A stretch of DNA of 64,000 nt from Xylanibacter muris (GTDB lineage Bacteria > Bacteroidota > Bacteroidia > Bacteroidales > Bacteroidaceae): NCBI RefSeq assembly GCF_013166605.1, contig NZ_JABKKF010000001.1:434001-498000 (forward strand), given 5' to 3'. This document shows, piece after piece, positions 29,630 through 37,373 of the stretch. Position 1 is the stretch's first letter, and every line of letters begins with the position of its first letter. The notes below the pieces were generated by a model that saw only the letters and a list, made by a program, of their open reading frames with translations, did not search any database and was not told the origin of the DNA. A program made the translations under genes and the position numbers.

Positions 29630-32600
29630 ATGGCTATGCACATGAATATATGTTTTAGATGGGCTATGTCATTGTTGGGTATGATGACGGTATCGGCAGC
29701 CATGGCTGCCAATACCGTCACTACCGTTAACAAGGTGACATCAGATGTGGTAATTTCCGATGATGTTGATTATCATATCACGGATGCCGTTCCGTTTTCT
29801 GCTACCGGAAGCATCAATATTACGGCAGTAGACCATGCGGTGATTATTTTCGACAATGTGAAACCTTCGAAGCTTGTCAGCTATCTTCCGTATGTCAGGA
29901 TAAATGGCGCCGATGCTGTCAATAACAGGACATGCCAGGTTAAGATATACAACCAGGGGTCTATGATTCTTCCATACGGCAGCGATATCAGGCCGCTTAC
30001 TGTCTATAGCGGACAGAACTTTACCGGTACGTCGGTGAGCGACTTCGGTCTGGAGAGTAACGGAGGCTTCATGAATACCCTTAAAGATGAGAAACTGAAC
30101 AACAAGATACGCAGTTTCAAGTTGAAGAGAGGGTATATGGTCACATTCTCTACACGTGCTGGAGGCTACGGCTATAACAGATGTTTTGTGGCTGATACGG
30201 AGGATCTGGAGATTGCGGAGCTGCCGGGAATCCTTGACCGCAGTATCTCCTCATACCGTATCTTCAAATGGAATGATGCCAGCAAGAAAGGTCTTGCCAA
30301 CGATACTCGCACAGTATCTAATGACGCTCTGAACACCACATGGTGCTATTCGTTCGGTCTTGGTGAGGATACCGGCATGGATCGTGAGTGTGTGGCACAT
30401 CATATTTATGAAGGGTGGCCGGCCATAGCCGACTGCGGCCGCAACAACTATACTACGTCTGCCCCTACCATGAAGACCAATAACGAGCCGGGAAACAAGT
30501 CTGATGATCATCCTCAGAGTGTTGCGGAGGTGCTTGCAAACTGGGAGACGCTGATGGCTACAGGATTGCGTCTGTGTTCGCCTTCTTCCCATGACGGCAG
30601 TCTTAACTGGCTGAAGGAATTCATGGATTCTGTGGATGCCAGGGGGTGGCGTTGCGATGTGTTGGACGTGCACTCCTATTGGCCGTCGGGCAGTTTCTAC
30701 AACCTGCAGTCATGGTATAACAGCTATGGTCGTCCGTTGTGGATATCAGAGTGGTGTTGGGGCGCGTCATGGAACAACAACGGTGTGTTCAACTCCGGAC
30801 TTTCCGATGAAGAGGCAAAGAGGCAGAATGCGGACAGGATAAAGGAACTGACTGAATTGATGAACGGCTATGGCTATGTGGAGCGTTTTGCCTATTGGAA
30901 TTCAGAGGCCGACCGTTCAAAGGTATATCTGAATGGCACTCTCACCGATGCAGGCAGAAACTATGCGGCATTGAAAGGTGTCATAGGATATAACAAGAAA
31001 TATGAATTTGTTCCGAAATTGCCAAAGGCTAAAGGAGCTCCTTCAAATCTTTCGTGCAGATTTAACGCTTCAACAGGAGTAGCGGTGCTTGGCTGGCATG
31101 AACCGAACGGAGAATATAATAAGAGCATGACTGTGGAACGCCGAAAGAAAGGGACTGCATGGGAGACGCTCATGGAAGTGGAACTGGAAGAGGGTGAGGC
31201 AGACTATAGAGTGGAAGATAATGAATCCTTTGACGGTGCCGAGTATCGCATACATGTTGTTTATTCGGATGGTAAAGACTATTATACAGCAAAGACAGCG
31301 ACAGCCGTTCCAGAAAAGATGCTTCCAGGCGATGCCATAGATGTTAACGGCAGGAAATACTATATAGGAGGCAACATACTGATTAACGGCAGTTTTGATT
31401 TCGGGACTCAGGGCTGGACTAACGGTGAAGGCGGCATTCTGTCTCTGCCGGATTTCGAGGTGTTACCAAAAGGAGGCTATGACGGAGGAACATACCTGCA
31501 GTCTTATTCCAACCAGTCATTAGACAAGGCAGGTTCGGTAAAGACCATGGTCGAACTTGAGAAAGGGGCTGATTACTATTTCAGTGCGGCCTCATATTAT
31601 AACGGCATGTCGGTAAACAAGCTGAGCATGACCCGTGACGGTGTTAAGGAAGACTCTGTTGTTGCCGGTATACCGAACAATGTTGTATGGTCGAAGTATG
31701 CCACGACATTCAATACGGGAACATACAGCAAGGCCTTGGTGGCGTTTTCCCACTTGGGAGCCCGCGCACAGTTTGACCAACTTTCAATATCACGTCTGTT
31801 CTTGTCAAAGGAAGAGGCTGTAGCAGACGGCTTGTCGGCAGAGACAAGAAGAGCACGGATGTTGCTTGATTTCAACAAGTCGCTTCCGCAATTGAACGAA
31901 GGTGTGAAGTCTGTTTTAGAGCAGGCCGGGAATACGGAGGAATACCTGTTGTCGCTGGTGTCAGTCATAGACAACACTATTGAGGCTCTCGGCATGAAGC
32001 GTATCGCTGACTCTGTTGCGGTTGTTGCTGGTGCGGCCATAGCCGAAGGCTTTGACGGCAGTGAAGAGCTGAAGGCCTCAATAGAGACATTGTCGTCAAC
32101 GACATCGGCGGAAACATATATTGGCGAGGTTGCCACGCTTGGCGAGAAGCTTGCCGTATGTATGCCGTTTAAAGAGACATCGTTTATAAAACATCCTTCC
32201 TTCGGGCAGCAAACCATTGACTGGAAAAGAACCGGTTCCTATACAGGAGGGGAACAGGGTATATCCGTTCAAGACGGAAAGAAATGCTGGAGCGCACTGT
32301 GGAAAGACATAAGCGCGTCGGAGCAGGACGGACTCACGATGGCTGTATCACAGAGGATTATCAAGGATGCCGGCGGTGAATATCTTTCACATGGCCTCTA
32401 TGTATTGGAATGTAAGGCTTCAACGCAGCATTATTGCGTTTCCGACCAGCATTCCTATATCGTGTATAAAGGAGACAGCATCGTCTCACCGATACTTTCC
32501 GCAGATTACCTTGACATTCCGGCAATAACCGGCAACGGCAAATGGCAGACGCTTATAACGCCTGCTGTCTATGTAAGCGACAAAGATACCCTGACAATAG

Positions 32601-33310
32601 GCTTCACCTCATCGAAGGCAAATGCTGTCGACAACGCCTGGAAACCGTATGGCGATAATAACGGAAAGGGCGACATGCGTGAAGGCAGCTGGTGTGCGAC
32701 GGATTTTGTGCTCCGTTATCTGCCCGTCTATCATTATAAGGCGGATGCAAGCGGATGGTCCACACTTTGTCTTCCGTATGATGCAACCCCGTCAAAAGGT
32801 GTAAGGTTTTATCAGATAGCAGGCGTCACGGCTGATAAGTCGCAGATCTGTCTTGAGGAAATAAACGGGAGTGCGGCAGGTGTTCCATGCGTGGTCTATT
32901 CAGATCATTCTGATGTCGTGATATATGAGACGGGAGAGAAAGTGACCAAGAGAACAGTCGGCCCTAACGGGCTCAACGGACTTTTTATCACATCGGCCAC
33001 GACGCCTGAGAACGGATTGGTGCTGAAAGATGGGAAATGGGTTATACAGAACTCTCCCAATCGTGATGAAAGGGCAAAGATCGGTGACTATTCCGCATAT
33101 ATAAAGAATATAGACAATATGACGGTGTTACAGGACTGGACGGGTGTCACTCTGCCTGTTAGCTCGCTTTTGTCATCTGTAAACAGGATAGACGCAGATG
33201 CCGGCAAGCCCGAATTCTATTCCTTGGATGGAATAAGATATGAGAAGGAACCGGAGTCGGGTGTCTATGTAAGGGTTGTTGACGGAAAAGCCGTTAAAGT
33301 GATGAAATGA
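29630..33310 (+). CDS. Secreted GH128-like glycoside hydrolase with accessory domains
   Basis: Predicted retaining endo-hydrolase of the Asl1/GH128-like TIM-barrel type. A signal sequence (about 1-27; in-frame ATGs at 29630, 29636 and 29642) precedes a beta-rich N-terminal region (about 30-200). The catalytic core (about 200-450) has Glu286 in MKTNNEPGN (likely acid/base) and Glu374 in LWISEWCWG (likely nucleophile). An FN3-like domain (about 470-560), a sandwich domain (about 575-725), a helical stretch (about 735-845) and further beta domains follow. The C-terminal tail has YSLDGIRYEKE and resembles tails of other secreted proteins here. GH128 enzymes characterised so far act on beta-1,3-glucan; whether this one cleaves a glucan or a beta-1,3-linked galactan side chain is open. 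It is the last gene of the 8580-33310 train. Confidence 0.8.
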   Translation: MAMHMNICFRWAMSLLGMMTVSAAMAANTVTTVNKVTSDVVISDDVDYHITDAVPFSATGSINITAVDHAVIIFDNVKPSKLVSYLPYVRINGADAVNNRTCQVKIYNQGSMILPYGSDIRPLTVYSGQNFTGTSVSDFGLESNGGFMNTLKDEKLNNKIRSFKLKRGYMVTFSTRAGGYGYNRCFVADTEDLEIAELPGILDRSISSYRIFKWNDASKKGLANDTRTVSNDALNTTWCYSFGLGEDTGMDRECVAHHIYEGWPAIADCGRNNYTTSAPTMKTNNEPGNKSDDHPQSVAEVLANWETLMATGLRLCSPSSHDGSLNWLKEFMDSVDARGWRCDVLDVHSYWPSGSFYNLQSWYNSYGRPLWISEWCWGASWNNNGVFNSGLSDEEAKRQNADRIKELTELMNGYGYVERFAYWNSEADRSKVYLNGTLTDAGRNYAALKGVIGYNKKYEFVPKLPKAKGAPSNLSCRFNASTGVAVLGWHEPNGEYNKSMTVERRKKGTAWETLMEVELEEGEADYRVEDNESFDGAEYRIHVVYSDGKDYYTAKTATAVPEKMLPGDAIDVNGRKYYIGGNILINGSFDFGTQGWTNGEGGILSLPDFEVLPKGGYDGGTYLQSYSNQSLDKAGSVKTMVELEKGADYYFSAASYYNGMSVNKLSMTRDGVKEDSVVAGIPNNVVWSKYATTFNTGTYSKALVAFSHLGARAQFDQLSISRLFLSKEEAVADGLSAETRRARMLLDFNKSLPQLNEGVKSVLEQAGNTEEYLLSLVSVIDNTIEALGMKRIADSVAVVAGAAIAEGFDGSEELKASIETLSSTTSAETYIGEVATLGEKLAVCMPFKETSFIKHPSFGQQTIDWKRTGSYTGGEQGISVQDGKKCWSALWKDISASEQDGLTMAVSQRIIKDAGGEYLSHGLYVLECKASTQHYCVSDQHSYIVYKGDSIVSPILSADYLDIPAITGNGKWQTLITPAVYVSDKDTLTIGFTSSKANAVDNAWKPYGDNNGKGDMREGSWCATDFVLRYLPVYHYKADASGWSTLCLPYDATPSKGVRFYQIAGVTADKSQICLEEINGSAAGVPCVVYSDHSDVVIYETGEKVTKRTVGPNGLNGLFITSATTPENGLVLKDGKWVIQNSPNRDERAKIGDYSAYIKNIDNMTVLQDWTGVTLPVSSLLSSVNRIDADAGKPEFYSLDGIRYEKEPESGVYVRVVDGKAVKVMK

Positions 33311-33358
33311 GCGTTTTCGCTAAGCCGGATGGACTATATACATATCCTATCTTCCACA

Positions 33359-33549
33359 GTGTAGGGACATGCCTTTGGCATGTGTCAGGCGACAACGACC
33401 ATACATCCCAATTCATTACACACACCATAGATATCGCAAAGCGATGGACTTAATCGTTGGAAGGACTCTTCAGAAAACAACCGTATATACGGTATACTCT
33501 TTGGAGAATGTTTGTACACATGACACATGCCGAAGGCACGTCCCTACAC
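33359..33549. mobile_element. MITE/REP-like element with 29-bp terminal inverted repeats
   Basis: The 29 bp at 33359-33387 (starting GTGTAGGGACATGCC) match the reverse complement of 33521-33549 at 27 of 29 positions. Each arm is itself a small hairpin (CATGCC-TTT-GGCATG). The 133-bp interior has only short palindromes (ATCGCAAAGCGAT; CCGTATATACGG) and no gene. No target-site duplication was seen. It resembles a non-autonomous repeat or paired REP sequences; transposition is not shown. Confidence 0.5.
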
Positions 33550-33582
33550 GGATGAATGCTATGGTATGAATGTTCTCGTTGA

Positions 33583-33627
33583 GCCAAACGGGCAATGTAA
33601 AAATAAGCTTGACATTGCCCGTTTGGC
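33583..33627. repeat. Perfect 16-bp inverted repeat, 13-nt loop, upstream of the HExxH gene
   Basis: GCCAAACGGGCAATGT (33583-33598) is the exact reverse complement of 33612-33627. The hairpin ends 47 bp before the preferred start codon. There is no following T run, so an operator or leader structure is as likely as a terminator. Confidence 0.6.
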
Positions 33628-33674
33628 GAGAAAAAGTTAGAATAAAATTCAAGATAATAAATAAAAATATTGGA

Positions 33675-36026
33675 ATGATTATGAGAACTTTCCTTTCTGT
33701 TTTTTTCGTTATGCTGCTGATGTCCGGACAGATATCAGCCCAAAGCATATCCGTTACTACCGACAAGCGTTTTGCCAGGGGAGCGACAATGGCTTTCGGA
33801 CGTATGACAGTCAAAGGTACGGATATTAAGGAAACAGGTTTCTGCTGGGCGGAAACTCCTGAACCTACTGTTGATGACAACAAGACAGTGAAGTATCTGT
33901 CGAAGAACGGTAAGATTTATTGGCTTCAGGACCTCACTCCCTCCACCTTGTATTATATGCGTGCATACGCTGTCGACAAGGAGGGAAAGGCTTATTACGG
34001 TGATGTCATAAAATTCTATACCATTCCTAAAGGCACCATCAGCTATACCATACGTGACGGTGGTGCGGATGATGTGAAGACGCGAATTGCCAATGCAACG
34101 AAAAGTGCCGTGGATTATTGGAACAATCTTACTTCCATAACAGGCTTCTCCACAAGTGTGGGCTATGAAGCCGGTGTACAGACGGCCGACTGTTCTTATG
34201 GCGGATGGGTGAGGGTCGGGCCTAACGCTTCTTATCAGCGCACAGGCACTATCCTCCATGAGCTTCTTCATGGTGTGGGTGTGATTCCATGGGCGGATAC
34301 GGAGTGGAGCCGTCATAATCTGCGTGCTTCAGTCAACGGTGACGGATATGGCACCGGTGCATGGCTGGGCGACCGTGTAACCGAGGTTGTGAGGTTTCTT
34401 GCCAACAATAATACGGAAGTTCTTAACGGTGATTATCAGCACATGTGGCCATACGGTATCAACGGAGCACATGAGGATGACGGAACAGAGATTCTTTATA
34501 TAGGAAACGGTCTTGTATGTCAGGCTCTTGGGGAAGACGGCCTCCAGCATACCGCCACAAGCTTCTCGCGTCCTTATTATTCTTTCTGTCATGAGGACGG
34601 CAAGAAATACTATATTAAAAACGAGTCGGCGGAGTTCGGCCTTTACACTTCTTACCTTATTCCCTCCAAGTCGGGAGCTCTTGTATGGAAGACAATGACC
34701 GCCGCTCAGGCCGTTGGAAACGACAGTGCCGCATGGACAATAACGTTCACACCGCAGAATCAGTATTACCAGCTGAAGAATGTCGCCACGGGAAGGTATT
34801 TCAGCTATAGCGGCGCAGGAATCAACGGCATAACCACCTCTGCGGTCAGTGCGGCGTCTTCAACGGAGAATTTCCAGCTGATGCGCGGACGTAAGGATAT
34901 TGCGGTAGGCGGGATGTCATTACCGCAGCGCGGATACTGGATTATATATCCAGAGAGCAATTGGTCGCCCAAATGTCTGCAGGCGAATGCCGGGGAGAAA
35001 ACATCGGCCATGACATTCAACATATCCAATACCGCTGACAGCCAGCGTTGGCTGATACTTTCTGCCGAAGAGCTGGCAGACGTAGAGGCAATGGCAGTGG
35101 ACGGCATAAAAACGGAGATAGCAAAGGCCCTTTCTGTGTTGGAGGACCTGATTGGCGTTCCACACACAGAGGATGTGGAGGGAGTAGATGATGAGGTGGC
35201 GTCAACAATCTCGAGGGTGTGGTCGGTCATGCAGACTTCTGTAGACATTTCCGAATTGAATTCCATGCAGGGTGAAATTCGTGACGCAACGTTTGCTTTT
35301 CTCAATGGAGCGACACCGTTGAGCGAAAGCCAGCCGTTTGACCTTACATATATGCTTGTCAACTCCGGAATGGATTCGGCTGAAGGATGGTCGGTGGCTC
35401 CTGCAGTCAATCATTCGTGCGGCGAGTTTTATGAGAAAACGTTCGATATGAACCAGATATTGACAGGCATGCCTGCCGGCACGTATCAGTTGCGCGCTAA
35501 AGGATTTCAGCGGCCGGGCTCCTCTGCTGATGCCTGGGCGAAGTATTCTTCTGGGCAGAGCAGGGTTACGGCTTTCCTTTATTTAGGCTCCGCCGCACAG
35601 AAATTGAATGATATATGTGCTTGTGCCTCAGACACGAAGTTGGGCGGAAGCGAATCATCTGTCGGCTCGCCGGTTAAATATATTCCCAATGACATGAAGT
35701 CGGCGAGTATTTATTTTTCCCGTGGATTATACGAAAATGCAGTGGTATATGAGAACAAGACAAAAGGAGCGTCGTTGAAACTCGGTGTCCGTACTGCAAA
35801 TATGCCGGAAAAGTATTGGTGCATATTCGATGATTTCCGGCTGTATTTCTTTGGAAAGACCCCGAAAGAGGCTCTTGGCATAGAGGAGGTGCATGCGGAT
35901 GGTGCGTACAGCCGCCGGTCGGGAGTATATTCTTTGGACGGACGTATTGTAAATAGAGATGCCTCGGCATTTGGGTCGTTGCCTAAAGGGATATATATTG
36001 TCAACGGCAGAAAACTGATTAAATAG
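33675..36026 (+). CDS. Secreted HExxH metallopeptidase-like protein with beta-trefoil and shared C-terminal module
   Basis: I chose the start at 33675 (33681 also possible) because the signal peptide MRTFLSVFFVMLLMSGQ begins there. A fibronectin-like domain (about 25-120) is followed by a peptidase-like region with TGTILHELLHGVGVIPW: His195, Glu196 and His199 form an HExxH zinc motif. The metzincin third His is replaced by Pro, so the third ligand would have to be elsewhere (Glu210 or His214 are near). A ricin-like beta-trefoil (about 300-465), a helical linker, one copy of the roughly 190-residue module (about 553-745; YIPNDMKSASIYF) and a tail with GIYIVNGRKLIK complete it. The position suggests attack on the protein part of a plant proteoglycan, but peptidase activity is only inferred. 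Confidence 0.78.
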   Translation: MIMRTFLSVFFVMLLMSGQISAQSISVTTDKRFARGATMAFGRMTVKGTDIKETGFCWAETPEPTVDDNKTVKYLSKNGKIYWLQDLTPSTLYYMRAYAVDKEGKAYYGDVIKFYTIPKGTISYTIRDGGADDVKTRIANATKSAVDYWNNLTSITGFSTSVGYEAGVQTADCSYGGWVRVGPNASYQRTGTILHELLHGVGVIPWADTEWSRHNLRASVNGDGYGTGAWLGDRVTEVVRFLANNNTEVLNGDYQHMWPYGINGAHEDDGTEILYIGNGLVCQALGEDGLQHTATSFSRPYYSFCHEDGKKYYIKNESAEFGLYTSYLIPSKSGALVWKTMTAAQAVGNDSAAWTITFTPQNQYYQLKNVATGRYFSYSGAGINGITTSAVSAASSTENFQLMRGRKDIAVGGMSLPQRGYWIIYPESNWSPKCLQANAGEKTSAMTFNISNTADSQRWLILSAEELADVEAMAVDGIKTEIAKALSVLEDLIGVPHTEDVEGVDDEVASTISRVWSVMQTSVDISELNSMQGEIRDATFAFLNGATPLSESQPFDLTYMLVNSGMDSAEGWSVAPAVNHSCGEFYEKTFDMNQILTGMPAGTYQLRAKGFQRPGSSADAWAKYSSGQSRVTAFLYLGSAAQKLNDICACASDTKLGGSESSVGSPVKYIPNDMKSASIYFSRGLYENAVVYENKTKGASLKLGVRTANMPEKYWCIFDDFRLYFFGKTPKEALGIEEVHADGAYSRRSGVYSLDGRIVNRDASAFGSLPKGIYIVNGRKLIK

Positions 36027-36085
36027 GGATTTGCGCGGATAGATATTTCTCATTCAGGAGAAAGTTTTAATATTGCTTTTTTGTT

Positions 36086-36123
36086 TATGGTCTTGTCATG
36101 ATTCGTTTCACGGCAAGACCATA
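36086..36123 (+). terminator. Probable terminator after the HExxH gene
   Basis: TATGGTCTTG (36086-36095) pairs exactly with CAAGACCATA (36114-36123), followed by the T-rich TTTGTTTTC. It lies 59 bp after the stop codon. Confidence 0.6.
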
Positions 36124-36187
36124 TTTGTTTTCATTATCAAATGGCTTAGGAATTTAAACAAAGTGTACATTGCGCGGATGACGGACA

Positions 36188-36300
36188 GCAAATGTTAGAA
36201 GTGTATTTAGCCTAAATACACTGTGTATGTAGGCTAAATACACTGTGTATGTAGCCCAAATACACTCTGTATGTGGCCTACATACACTTTTAACATTTGC
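36188..36300. repeat. Four tandem 22-bp palindromic units inside an inverted-repeat frame
   Basis: Four 22-bp units run without spacers at 36200-36221, 36222-36243, 36244-36265 and 36266-36287; they vary around GTGTATGTAGSCTAMATACAC. The array is bounded by outer arms GCAAATGTTA (36188-36197) and TAACATTTGC (36291-36300); with adjoining bases 18 of 19 positions pair. A three-unit copy lies at 62646-62711 with a similar left flank. The function is unknown. It is not a CRISPR array because there are no spacers. Confidence 0.8.
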
Positions 36301-36425
36301 CGTTCATTCTCCACGGCTTACCGTTTCGTCTGCTTTTTTTATGACAGAGAGTCCTTGCCCAGGTGTCACAGGCTTTCTTTTGTCTTCCAAATTCTTGTTA
36401 ATGCAGGCGTTAAGTATGTTTTTAT

Positions 36426-36456
36426 TTTGCAGGTTAACGGAAAAACCGTATCTTTG
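36426..36456 (+). promoter_or_regulatory. Promoter of kduI-kduD
   Basis: TTTG (36426-36429), 19 nt, TATCTTTG (36449-36456): an exact match to the Bacteroidetes consensus. It is 33 bp upstream of the chosen kduI start. Confidence 0.75.
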
Positions 36457-36489
36457 CACAAAACTACAGCTAAAAACAAATATTTCATT

Positions 36490-37335
36490 ATGAAGACAAA
36501 TTATGAAGTCAGGTATGCGTCACATCCTGATGATGCAAAGAAATATGACACAGCCCGTATCCGTCGTGATTTTCTTATAGAAACCTTATTCGTGGGTGAT
36601 GAGGTGAATATGGTTTATTCGATGTATGACCGTATGGTCGTCGGTGGAGCCATGCCTGTAGGTGAGGAGTTAAAACTTGAGGCGATAGACCCTCTTAAGG
36701 CCGCTTTCTTTACTTCGCGCCGTGAGATAGGTGTCTTTAATGTCGGCAACGGCAGTGGAAAGGTGAAGGTCGGTGACGAGGTCTTTACACTTGGCTATAA
36801 AGAGGCTTTATACATCGGTCGTGGCGACCGTGACATAATATTCTGCAGTGATGACGCTGCAAATCCGGCAATGTTTTATTTCAACAGCACAACGGCTCAT
36901 AAGGAATATCCCTGCATGAAGGTCACAAAGGCTGATGCCGTCGTTGCACACATGGGATCGCTTGAGATGAGCAACGAGCGTGACATAAATAAAATGCTGG
37001 TGTCGCAGGTCGTTCCGACTTGTCAATTGCAGATGGGAATGACAGAGCTGGCTCCGGGAAGTGTATGGAACACCATGCCGGCCCATGTCCATAGCCGCAG
37101 GATGGAGGCCTATTTCTATTTTGAAGTGCCTCAGGAACAGGCTGTATGTCATTTTATGGGTGAGGTGAACGAGACACGCCATATATGGATGAAAGGCAAT
37201 CAGGCTGTTCTTTCACCGGAATGGAGCATCCACAGTGCCGCAGCTACACATAATTATACCTTTATATGGGGTATGGGAGGTGAGAACCTCGACTATGGCG
37301 ACCAGGACTTTTCCCGGATTACAGATTTGAAATGA
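36490..37335 (+). CDS. kduI: 5-keto-4-deoxyuronate isomerase (KduI)
   Basis: Cytosolic zinc cupin that isomerises 5-keto-4-deoxyuronate (from unsaturated galacturonate released by pectin lyases) to 2,5-diketo-3-deoxygluconate. The start at 36490 (MKTNYEVRYASHPDDAKKYD) gives the normal 281 residues and lies just after a consensus promoter. The zinc-binding set is visible: His199 and His201 in PAHVHSRRMEAY, Glu206, and His248 in WSIH. kduD follows after 38 bp, forming the classical pectin catabolic pair. Together with the PL10 lyase at 53101 it shows the organism consumes pectic uronates. Confidence 0.96.
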   Translation: MKTNYEVRYASHPDDAKKYDTARIRRDFLIETLFVGDEVNMVYSMYDRMVVGGAMPVGEELKLEAIDPLKAAFFTSRREIGVFNVGNGSGKVKVGDEVFTLGYKEALYIGRGDRDIIFCSDDAANPAMFYFNSTTAHKEYPCMKVTKADAVVAHMGSLEMSNERDINKMLVSQVVPTCQLQMGMTELAPGSVWNTMPAHVHSRRMEAYFYFEVPQEQAVCHFMGEVNETRHIWMKGNQAVLSPEWSIHSAAATHNYTFIWGMGGENLDYGDQDFSRITDLK

Positions 37336-37373
37336 TAATTACGCTCACAATTAAACTATAATAATAAAAGTAT

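Larger units (their letters stand above)
33311..33674 (+). other. 364-bp gap with repeat element and long hairpin
   Basis: This gap interrupts an otherwise tight gene train. It contains the 191-bp element with inverted ends (33359-33549) and the 16-bp inverted repeat (33583-33627), both listed separately. No convincing coding sequence is present; an open frame reaching back to 33570 is an N-terminal overextension of the next gene. Confidence 0.6.
36027..36489 (+). other. 463-bp intergenic region before kduI
   Basis: It holds a terminator-like hairpin (36086-36123), a tandem palindromic repeat array (36188-36300) and the kduI promoter (36426-36456). No coding sequence is supported; an upstream in-frame extension of kduI to 36271 crosses the repeats and promoter and was not accepted. 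Confidence 0.6.

Noticed and set aside
36200-36287. CRISPR array
   Set aside because: Units are directly adjacent with no spacers, are palindromic, and no cas gene is in the window.
36271-36489. N-terminal extension of kduI to an ATG at 36271
   Set aside because: It would run through the repeat array and a consensus promoter; the family N-terminus begins at 36490.
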